Of a stretch of DNA of 64,000 nt, positions 59,101 to 64,000 are shown piece after piece. Every line of letters begins with the position of its first letter. Position 1 is the first letter of the stretch. This DNA comes from Symsagittifera roscoffensis (Eukaryota > Xenacoelomorpha > Acoela > Convolutidae). The stretch lies in assembly GCF_963678635.1 (NCBI RefSeq), contig NC_087062.1:44222395-44286394 (forward strand). The letters run 5' to 3'. Made by a program: the position numbers and the translations under genes. The notes under the pieces were generated by a model. The model saw nothing but the letters and a program-made list of their open reading frames with translations, did not search any database and was not told the DNA's origin.

Positions 59101-59823
59101 CATAAGAAATGTTTCTTGAAAACTACAAGGATTTGATCAGTCATAATTCTAAGCAAAATTCTAAACCACTGAGAATACTCTGTCAGCACCCAACTATAAG
59201 GTTGGGAATTTGAAATTTTGTGCATTTTATTAGAATGAAGTTTTTTGAATTTTTTTAATCATTAAAACCGTCATATTTGGTAAGCTGAAAGAATTTGGGC
59301 ATTCATAATTGGAGACCAAACTCGCCACCCCTGGAAAACTCTGAAAGCATCCCACTATTTGGTTACTAATTTGAAACTTGGTGAAATAAACACTGAATTC
59401 AAACACGGAAAATCAAACAAAAAAAACTCTTAACCATTGCAATATGCTGGAATTCAAACACGGAAAATCAAACAAAAAAAACTCTTAACCATTGCAATAT
59501 GCTAAACAGCTTAACTGAAAAAAAAAATGGTTCGTTAAACATGCAAAAACTATTTGGAAAACTTGTTGGAAAAGCTTAAACATTGCGAGATAGTTAAGCC
59601 CGCATTTAAATATATACAGTTTAAAAATCATTGATAGATACCATATCGATAATGGACAAAAAGAATGACAAAGAGCACAAATAATTGTTAAAACAAATTA
59701 TTAATCCCCGTTTTTGAAATGCCAACCCTGTTCGACGCCGCCCTCGTCCTCGGCACTGAAAAAGTCGAGCGTGGCCGTTTTGCCCACTGCTGAGGCATTC
59801 CAATACTCGTCGTCCTCCAACAT
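40811..59823 (-). CDS. VIPAS39: VIPAS39 (SPE-39/VIPAR) homologue, seven exons over 19 kb
   Basis: Seven minus-strand exons (59823-59737, 49727-49485, 47981-47765, 47592-47487, 47331-47000, 46608-46418, 41119-40811) have GT-AG introns and matching phases and add up to about 494 codons, the usual family size. The N-terminus MLEDDEYWNASAVGKT resembles the family start around EEYWN. The centre has LNGLCITRVSLFLYRTLSDD and AVQHLVSYFKSMNDYVNLEK. The C-terminus has CAIGFDNMAQLLAESQAP, ending DRSIKWKR-stop, against the family's ending in IRWK. VIPAS39 binds the Sec1/Munc18 protein VPS33B and works in endosomal, lysosome-related and collagen-carrier trafficking. Introns 1 (10 kb) and 6 (5.3 kb) are packed with satellites and transposons. 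The exon 1 donor (GTCGAA) is weak, so the exon 1/2 join is the least certain; an extra small exon is possible. Confidence 0.9.
41530..41880 (-). repeat. tRNA-derived SINE in VIPAS39 intron 6
   Basis: On the minus strand a tRNA-like head (41880-41806) has an A-box-like TGTAGCGTAGAGATAGGG and a perfect B-box GGGTTCGAACC. It is followed by a body and ends in the GCGAAGTGC/GCTTCGC hairpin at about 41541-41557. The body (GCTACTGGG, CCAATTATGA, GCAGTACCAGTCAATTTG) is shared with 55500-55695. Confidence 0.7.
42040..44000. repeat. Degenerate intron satellite A in intron 6
   Basis: The motif order GCTTCC-ACAACC-TTC, CATTGAAACC, CAGATTTG-GAG, GGTAGTTTTCGAGAAAA, GTCAAAAAATCG, GGCATAACTTTTT, GGGCGTAACCGCTTATG is repeated imperfectly every ~130-200 bp. 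The same satellite recurs in intron 1 at 53340-54680. Copies are old and diverged, and open frames inside it are incidental. Confidence 0.8.
42397..42678. repeat. Near-perfect palindrome, 126-bp arms, 30-bp spacer
   Basis: The left arm 42397-42522 is the inverse of 42553-42678 with about four mismatches in 126 positions. It lies inside degenerate satellite A on the transcribed strand of VIPAS39 intron 6, so the pre-mRNA could fold into a long double-stranded hairpin. Confidence 0.93.
44001..46180. repeat. Intron 6 segment with dispersed repeats
   Basis: A copy of the TTATTCCGCTGGGAAA family lies at about 45173-45500. A tRNA-derived SINE lies at 45620-45802: the minus-strand head reads GCATCCGTGGCTGAGTGTAG and GATTCGAATCC, and the tail is a GCGAAGCTGTGCTTCGC hairpin. 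Short TTTGCGACTTAGGTTGG-type blocks at about 44110 and 46105 match the start of the 1125-bp array units. The rest shows nothing. Confidence 0.65.
46180..46330. mobile_element. hAT-like MITE fragment
   Basis: It contains GGCGCGCGCTCCCC, AAAATTAGTATATATTGGCG and ends ATCCGCCCCTG, all shared with the elements at 48119-48777. The left terminus is not clear. Confidence 0.5.
46418..46608 (-). CDS. VIPAS39: VIPAS39 exon 6
   Basis: Acceptor TGTTCAG (an alternative starts at 46620 after GTCAAG, also in phase) and donor GGG/GTAGGT. It encodes SRFKLTEMEFQWPVVRVLAS and QWDKIEQLMVTKGFL, matching the family segment that reads TFKIPDKQY... and ...TTKNWLG. Confidence 0.9.
47000..47331 (-). CDS. VIPAS39: VIPAS39 exon 5
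   Basis: Acceptor GTGTTAG and a consensus donor G/GTAAGT. It encodes ESVPETKLWALQTIKSRI through ELEMLSEQIMLTESQIKMQQ to the CEFYHPN segment. Helical and glutamine-rich, and in the correct phase on both sides. Confidence 0.88.
47487..47592 (-). CDS. VIPAS39: VIPAS39 exon 4
   Basis: Acceptor GTTTTTCAG, donor GTAAACA. It encodes SYFKSMNDYVNLEKIYKIMD and then RQRDMFYLLLKKAN, aligning with the family segment [20 protein letters not shown]. Confidence 0.92.
47765..47981 (-). CDS. VIPAS39: VIPAS39 exon 3
   Basis: Acceptor TTTTTGACAG, phase 0. It encodes VIGKLTSGGKRGEEAVLEVF, then LNGLCITRVSLFLYRTLSDD and HPDAVQHL, the start of the conserved helical core. Donor G/GTTCGT. Confidence 0.92.
48119..48441. 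mobile_element. hAT-like MITE, first copy
   Basis: Starts CAGGGGCGGATTTAGG and shares GTCGACCAAATTGATTTT, GCGCGC-CCC and AAAATTAGTATATATTGGCGCC with the next copy. Its right end is not the expected inverse terminus, perhaps because the neighbouring element inserted there. Confidence 0.55.
48442..48777. mobile_element. hAT-like MITE, complete copy (336 bp)
   Basis: The left end CAGGGGCGGAT and right end ATCGCCCCTG are terminal inverted repeats. The flanks CTCAAAAT (48434-48441) and CTCAAAAC (48778-48785) form an 8-bp target duplication with one mismatch. CAGGGGCGG ends with 8-bp duplications are known for hAT superfamily elements. No transposase is encoded. Confidence 0.75.
48900..49125 (-). 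repeat. ATTCAGGTGATTTTTT triplet and inverted dispersed repeat
   Basis: TTCAGGTGATTTTTT occurs three times at 48933-48985. It is followed by an inverted copy of the TTATTCCGCTGGGAAA family (GTTAAAAGAAAGGC ... TTGCCAGCGGAATAAAA). Confidence 0.6.
49200..49460. mobile_element. GGGGCGGAT-family fragments with poly-G runs
   Basis: Two partial copies with GGGGCGGATATAGGG, GTCCGCCCCTG and CAAAATAGTA-AAAGGGG lie just inside intron 2, about 25 bp from the exon 2 donor. G runs of 10-12 occur at about 49316 and 49413. Confidence 0.55.
49485..49727 (-). CDS. VIPAS39: VIPAS39 exon 2
   Basis: Ser/Thr/Pro-rich start (QPTTSQSMSASSTPSKRPQV) and then RLVVPRSLAAEYTSAVRKAV and a helical stretch to FSPDE, where GAG/GTACTA is the donor. 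The acceptor is taken as CCTACACAG. Codon use is GC-richer than the surrounding intron, as in the other exons. Low conservation is expected in this part of the family. Confidence 0.8.
50020..50730 (+). repeat. Tandem pair of the TTATTCCGCTGGGAAA family
   Basis: A ~350-bp unit, from CCAATC-AAGATTGGA-AAGAGCAATGAACGCAAG through TTATTCCGCTGGGAA to GTCACTTTCA-CAGATGAA, occurs twice in tandem. It defines the longer form of this family; the copies at 45173 and 63750 share the same order. Confidence 0.8.
51130..52230. repeat. Degenerate intron satellite B, intron 1
   Basis: Six or so monomers of about 140-175 bp have the order ATCTCGGAAA-C-AAA, TTTGAGCAGTCATA, TTTGAGGC, GCAA-CCCTGAGAG, CCTGACAG-ACCC, and GGGAACTTCAAATTTTGA. 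The same monomer recurs at 54960-55480 and is built into the higher-order array at 56242-59674. Confidence 0.8.
52231..53129. other. Intron 1 segment with little structure
   Basis: It contains an isolated GATCAATTCCGCCCCTGATTCTGTG hAT-like end near 52888 (written here only as a landmark) and fragments of AT-rich repeat. No exon was recognised. Confidence 0.4.
53130..54680. repeat. SINE hairpin followed by degenerate satellite A
   Basis: A GCGAAGCGGAGCTTCGC hairpin lies near 53139-53155, followed by CTAGGGCTCAGCTAAG and TGATGCGGGA blocks also seen at about 41905-41975 and 43075-43120. From about 53340 the satellite A motif order (CTTCC-ACAAC, CATTGAAACC, GGTAGTTCTCGAGAAAAT) repeats to 54680. 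Confidence 0.7.
54960..55480. repeat. Degenerate satellite B, second intron 1 block
   Basis: Three to four diverged monomers with AGTAGGATGGAGACC, GAGCAGTCATATTT and ACCTCTGAGAGTA. It matches the order at 51350-51700 in particular (GGATGGGAGGCC, CCTGACATCACCCC). Confidence 0.7.
55500..55695 (-). repeat. SINE-like body with hairpin
   Basis: A GCGAAGTTGCACTTCGC hairpin at 55508-55524 is followed by the body shared with 41557-41770 (GAGCTACTGGG, CACGCCAATTATGA, GCAGTACCAGTCAATTTGAT, TATGCCTCAATTTATA). No tRNA-like head is preserved. Confidence 0.65.
55747..56128 (-). repeat. Dispersed repeat, inverse of 378-795
   Basis: Second copy of the ~400-bp repeat near the window start, in opposite orientation. 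It includes CTCCGCTTACGCGTTATT and the GCGCGTAAAATATCGCGCG block. Confidence 0.7.
56242..59674. repeat. 1125-bp higher-order repeat array, three copies
   Basis: Copies start near 56246, 57371 and 58496 at TTGGAAAAAA-GATAGTTCATACTA, a period of 1125 bp. Each copy contains about six diverged satellite B monomers (CTGAGAG, GAGCAGTC, GTTGGGAATTT landmarks) and ends GGACAAAAAGAATGACAAAGAG. The third copy has an extra ~57-bp tandem duplication near 59395-59505. Copies differ by only a few percent while monomers within a copy differ strongly, the hallmark of a higher-order array. It lies in VIPAS39 intron 1, ending about 60 bp from exon 1. Confidence 0.92.
59737..59823 (-). CDS. VIPAS39: VIPAS39 exon 1
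   Basis: ATG at 59823-59821 opens MLEDDEYWNASAVGKTATLD followed by FFSAEDEGG. The acidic EEYWN-like start and acidic run match the family N-terminus. Phase 0 needs the weak donor GGC/GTCGAA; an alternative donor at 59727 would need another exon. A 21-bp perfect inverted repeat lies about 190 bp upstream and a MULE about 510 bp upstream. Confidence 0.8.
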
Positions 59824-60009
59824 CTTTTACACAATCATAAATCAAATATCTGAAACTCGATCGACTTTCCAAAGCGTAGACTCGCAGGCTTCAAAATAAT
59901 TAGAACTTTACTCAAAAATTAGCACCACAACAAAAGCAAACAACTGCTGAAAGCAAGATAGCAGATCTTGCAGAGAAGCAAACCAAATCATTAATGACCT
60001 AAGCCATTC

Positions 60010-60091
60010 ATTGTCTTCCTTTCAGCAAATCACTATTCAAATTTGCACTTTTTAAGATAATTTTAAATTCATTTGCTGAAAGGAAGACAAT
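60010..60091. repeat. 21-bp perfect inverted repeat upstream of VIPAS39
   Basis: The 21 bases 60010-60030 (core TCTTCCTTTCAGCAAA) are exactly inverted at 60071-60091 with a 40-bp spacer. It lies in the presumed promoter or 5' UTR of VIPAS39 and may be a tiny MITE or a structured RNA element. Confidence 0.85.
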
Positions 60092-60706
60092 ATGTATGAT
60101 TGCACTTCTGTACTTACGAGGGCATTCTAAGACTTTTTCGTGAAAACAAAAAGAAATGAGCACGACCTATTTAAGTATCTTCACTAACTACGTTCTTTGA
60201 AACTTATCAAGAGAAGCTGGTCACTGTTTAATGATTTTCTTGTAATCTGGCTGTTTAATTGCATGTAAAGCTTTTACAATACGACACAAAAATAAAACTC
60301 AAGTAGAAAAAAAATGAAAAATGATGAAAAGGTGTCAGGGCAAAAGATACCATAACAAAAGCTCCCATGACAAAAGATACCGTACCAAAAGATCCCTTGT
60401 ACAAAAATCGCCCATACCATAAAATCCCAAGCCAATTAAAAAGATCCCCTGATTTATGAACAGAAATCATGATTAAAGTGTAAGCATAAAAATCTACAGA
60501 AATGATATCTCAATTAGGTTCGCGCTATTAAAAAACAATTCAAGTTTAAGATAACTAATTTTAAACTGGACTCGTTTTTGGGATTAACATAGTGCCCACA
60601 TGTGTTTAATTTAGTGTTAGTACGGCATTGAATTAGAACAAGTCAATTTAAAATGTATACACTCTGCATTCACTATCTCACTGTTTAACTCATTGAATAG
60701 TCAAAA

Positions 60707-60853
60707 ATGAATTCTTTCACTTGGGGAACCTCACAAAAAGGCCAAACACTGATTAATCTTGACGGCCATGAATTTCAAAAGAAACGCGATACGAAGACAA
60801 CGACACACTGGCACTGCAGCAAATGGAGATCTTATAAATGCCCAAAAACTTAA
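60707..60853 (+). CDS. FLYWCH zinc-finger fragment
   Basis: From ATG 60707 to TAA 60851-60853 the protein has KGQTLINLDGHEFQKKR and HWHCSKWRSYKCP. This fits FLYWCH: KG-x-x-x-L-x-x-D-G-x-x-F, then W-x-C...C; the final His is lost because the frame stops. FLYWCH fingers often form the DNA-binding part of animal MULE transposases. A short ACTTAAATCA-TTC duplication follows the stop. Confidence 0.75.
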   Translation: MNSFTWGTSQKGQTLINLDGHEFQKKRDTKTTTHWHCSKWRSYKCPKT

Positions 60854-61024
60854 ATCAGTTCCCGAAAACTTAAATCACTTCTGGGAGCGATATGATCTCA
60901 CACAGCAACGAGCGTAGTCATGAGCTCAACGCAGGACGCTCAGAAACTCGGCAACTAGTTCAGCAAATGAAGGAGAGTTAGGAATCAATTAAATCCAGCA
61001 AACAGCCAGATAATTGCAGCTAGT

Positions 61025-61790
61025 TTGCAATTGGTGCAGGACGACAAAGCAACCCAACTGTCTTGGCCCTCCCAGTCGGCGCTAACGCGAACTTTAAACA
61101 GAAGTAAACAACTGACATCCCTGCTCACTATTGCCACAGGTGACCGTCATTTCGAAATACCCCATCGTTTTAAGCAATTTAGTCTTTTTGATAGCGGAAA
61201 ACAAGATACGGAACGCATATTAATTTTTGGCGACATTGAGAACCTCAATGCACTTAAATTGTACAACAAAACCTGGCTTGTAGACGGTACTTTCAAAATT
61301 TTCCCCAGTCAGTTTTACCAGCTGTACACTGTACACATGCAGATTGATGGGTTTTATCCACCTTGCATCTACGCTCTGCTCAGCAATACGCGCTCAACCT
61401 ATAACAAATTCCTAACCGTACTTGAATCGCTTATCGGTGATTTGATTGGCCGAAAAACACTTTTTCCTTTTCCTCTATGGAACCATTATCACAATGCTGT
61501 GTGGTCTAGCCCGAACCACAAATGCAGCTGAAAGGTGGCCTTTAGGTGTAATCGCTTTGTTTCAAGGCAGCCATCTTTCAATATATGCGTTTCTCGAAAA
61601 AACTCAACTGGATTCCTACAATCAAAAGTTCAACATTTTGAAGGCATCCAGCGGCACTATCAACTTATCCCGGAAGAAGTACCGTGATCTGAATGAAAAA
61701 GTTCAACAGATAACAAGTTCATACACAGACTCTAACTTGTTGTCTTATATCCGTTCACTTGCCCATTTAACCAATAAAATTTTGTTTTAG
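61025..61790 (+). pseudogene. MULE transposase, frame-broken
   Basis: The first frame (61025-61531) carries WLVDGTFKIFPSQFYQLYTV followed by YPPCIYALLSNTRSTYNKFL, the D-G-T-F block and YALL block of MULE transposase domains. Near 61495 the frame shifts. The second frame (to TAG 61788-61790) carries GLARTTNAAERWPLGVIALF and HLSIYAFLEKTQLDSY, the conserved R-T-N-x-E-x-W end of the domain. The N-terminal link to the FLYWCH finger is broken, so this copy is inactive as read. Confidence 0.85.
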
Positions 61791-62515
61791 TTTTAATTTA
61801 AGGTTGTTTGATCAACTTTTTTATAGACGTCTCCTTGCACCCTACCGGAGAACGCCGAAACGCAATACTACGACTCGCATTCGAAAAAGCTGTCTCTACC
61901 AATTTGATCCCAGAGCAATCGCTCTTATTTACGGGACGCTAGGTTGGGGGAGGGGCCTGACGGCCCTTTGAGTATTGCGCCTAGCGATAAAAAGTTGACC
62001 AAAATTGAGAATTGATATTTTTTATCAAATAGAATGGCAAGTGATTCGTAATGAAAATGATTGCAAAGCTTTAAAATTTTGCAAAAACTCTATTTCAATT
62101 TTGTACGGACTAGAGCTGTCTGGGAAGTCAGGCCATTCGTGGCAAAGTTGGTTTTGATTAATTGGAAATCCTTTTCAAGTTCAATTGTAGTCTAAGCTGT
62201 TTTGAAGTTTGAGTTTCATTTTGAAGGCCAAGTGATTAGCATGGTCATTTATGTTCGAAATTTTTGCAGCAAAAATTTTGCCGTTTCTTTGATTTTAACC
62301 GACGCTTTGTTTTTGCTTTGATCAATTAACCGCTTTTTTTTTCAATTCCCAGGTTCTTTGTGTTTTTTATAGGTTCTTCGTGTTTTTTATAGTAATTTAT
62401 GTCGTTGGCGATTTTAGAACGAGGTATCTTTTGGAATGGTATCTTATTGACTGGTATTTTCTCGTTTGGGATCTTAAGGTAAGGGGTACATCTTTTGTCA
62501 TGTAACCGATGAAAA

Positions 62516-63745
62516 AACTAGGTATGCCTAAATTTAAGATTGAAGTCTTGCTAGAATTTCCTCTTAGGCAAAGATACCAGACATTTAAATATTAAAATAG
62601 CAGCAGAACGAAACTTACGACGAGGGAAAAAGTCCCCCCTGAAACTACATCGAACAACACTTGCACTTGCAACTACAATGAACTACAAAGTCCGACGATT
62701 GAATTTTTACTGCAAAATGCCAATTGCAAATATGATGAAAAAACAACTCGAACCTCTGTCCTTAAGGTGCAAGAGGACAACGTTAGCTCTAGGCCAAGTA
62801 GGAACGAACCTTAAAGTTTCTAAACTTCAATAATACAGCAAGTAATAAAAGCAAGTAAGATTTGTAAGAAAAGTTGTTAATGGGAAAAAAGCCTAGTTCC
62901 CGATTACAAAAAACACTTAAAAACTGACAAATCAAATTATATAACTAACTCTAAACGCTTATTGATAATTCTGATAAGTTTTTAATAGTCAGAACAACAT
63001 TAATCTTTTGAGGACAGATAAGAGGAGTAGAATTAAGATCAATATTAGACCAAGGAGTTGTATGAACCTTTCCGGCCGAAAAAACATTGCGTGACAAACA
63101 GATGAGCACGCATTTCATAACAGATCCATCTTATCTTACGGGGTGATTACCTCATGTGCCAATTATCATTTCAAGTAGTAAGATAACAATTTTTTAAAAT
63201 AAACCAAAAATCGAAAAGATACGATAAAAATAGTTTAAAGCTAAATAGTTTAAAACTTATGATCTAGAAAGGGACAAGAATTACACGGAAACATGTGGAC
63301 TTGTAAAACGATGCATGCAAGCTGGCTTATGTAAGACAAGTTGATTACCGGAAAAAGACAATGATCTGTTTTGATAACGCTTGATAATCGCGAGCGTAAC
63401 GATTGAATCTTTTTCTACTCATCTGTCAAACTTTGAAAGAACTAAGCAAAATTTTATTCCACTGCAAGTCAAAAACAATATCTTTTTTAAACAAAATCAA
63501 TTGATATAAGCAAAATCAAGTCAATAAAAACATTTAAACCAAAATCAAGTTAAAAAAAAAACAAATCGATTTTTTGCGCCATTCGCATTTTTGCTTTAGG
63601 CGAGGGATAGTGTTATTTGGTTTGCATAAGCACAAAAAAAATTAAGTCATTTCAACAAAAAACAAACCACAAAGAAAAAAATCTTATGAGTTAACAATAT
63701 TCGAACTTCGCGGAAAATTAAAACAATAACATAGCCAATAGAGAG
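62516..63745. other. Intergenic stretch without recognised features
   Basis: AT-rich, with short open frames only. A weak dispersed-repeat trace (TTTTTGCGCCATTCGCATTTTTGCT) appears near 63570. Confidence 0.4.
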
Positions 63746-63749
63746 TTGG

Positions 63750-64000
63750 AAAGAGTCGATGAACACCAAGATACACAAAAAAACTACTTTTTTTGGAAAA
63801 ACATCAACTTTTGCATTTGAAAGTAGAAAAAAATACATGGCTTTAAAGATCTTTGAATTTCGAGAACAAAATATGATTGACACTTTTTTGATGACGTTGA
63901 CTCATTGTGAGAAAACTGGATCAAGAGGTACACTTTTTATTCCGCCGGGAAATTTAGACTATTGCTGTTCAATAGTGCGATTTACCTTCTTTTAAACAAT
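63750..64000 (+). repeat. TTATTCCGCTGGGAAA-family repeat, partial at window end
   Basis: Matches the longer family form at 50040-50375: GATGAACACCAAG, CATCAACTTTTGCATTTGAAA, CTTTGAATTTCGAGAACAA, TTTTTATTCCGCCGGGAAA, TTGCTGTTCAATAGTGCG. It may continue beyond the window. Confidence 0.7.

Larger units (their letters stand above)
60331..62507 (+). mobile_element. FLYWCH/Mutator-like (MULE) DNA transposon
   Basis: A 2177-bp element starts GGTGTCAGGGCAAAAGATACC and ends with the related inverse, ...GGTACATCTTTTGTCATGTAACC. It is flanked on both sides by GATGAAAA (60323-60330 and 62508-62515), an 8-bp target duplication. Both termini contain several CAAAAGATACC-like iterations spread over about 100 bp. 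Inside are a FLYWCH zinc finger and a MULE transposase with frame breaks. 8-9-bp duplications and this domain pair are known for animal Mutator-like elements. Confidence 0.9.

Overview
This window comes from the nuclear genome of an animal. It is AT-rich and contains genes split by GT-AG introns: a VIPAS39/SPE-39 homologue (a metazoan trafficking protein) in seven short exons, exon-sized pieces of a DHHC palmitoyltransferase and of the spliceosomal helicase DDX23, and a broken IRG-type GTPase. It also carries a Ty3/gypsy-type LTR retrotransposon, a FLYWCH/Mutator-like DNA transposon, tRNA-derived SINEs, hAT-like MITEs and several satellite families. No bacterial, organellar or CRISPR features were seen. 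The exact phylum cannot be fixed from the sequence; a marine or soft-bodied invertebrate with an expanded, repeat-rich genome is the best guess.

Layout. 1-1.2 kb: dispersed and tandem repeat debris. 1.2-10.1 kb: three tandem units of about 3 kb, the second interrupted by the last exons of a ZDHHC24-like gene (minus strand). 10.1-16.6 kb: two tandem units of 3.16-3.35 kb, each carrying a further copy of the DHHC catalytic exon and a block of ~177-bp satellite. 16.6-25.9 kb: about 16 copies of a ~591-bp satellite with dimer-level structure. 25.9-28.6 kb: two 0.67-kb direct repeats, each with a long hairpin and a splice-bounded mini-exon, flanking a DDX23 exon fragment. 29.1-30.5 kb: IRG GTPase gene broken in two places. 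31.06-37.68 kb: complete LTR retrotransposon with identical LTRs and a 5-bp target duplication, but many frameshifts. 38.2-38.8 kb: tandemly duplicated SINE. 40.8-59.8 kb: VIPAS39 gene on the minus strand, whose introns hold two degenerate satellites, a 1125-bp higher-order array, palindromes, SINEs and MITEs. 60.33-62.51 kb: FLYWCH-MULE transposon with terminal inverted repeats and an 8-bp target duplication. 62.5-64 kb: mostly featureless.

The only gene that looks intact is VIPAS39. Its predicted exons join in phase and give about 494 residues, close to the usual family length. Its product would pair with VPS33B in endosome/lysosome-related trafficking. The other host-gene pieces (ZDHHC24-like, DDX23-like, IRG) each carry one or two small lesions. 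Several lesions here and in the LTR element fall in A or T runs, so uncorrected long-read indels are a serious alternative to genuine decay. The remainder is a mosaic of satellites and mobile elements that repeatedly reuse the same short sequences at their junctions.
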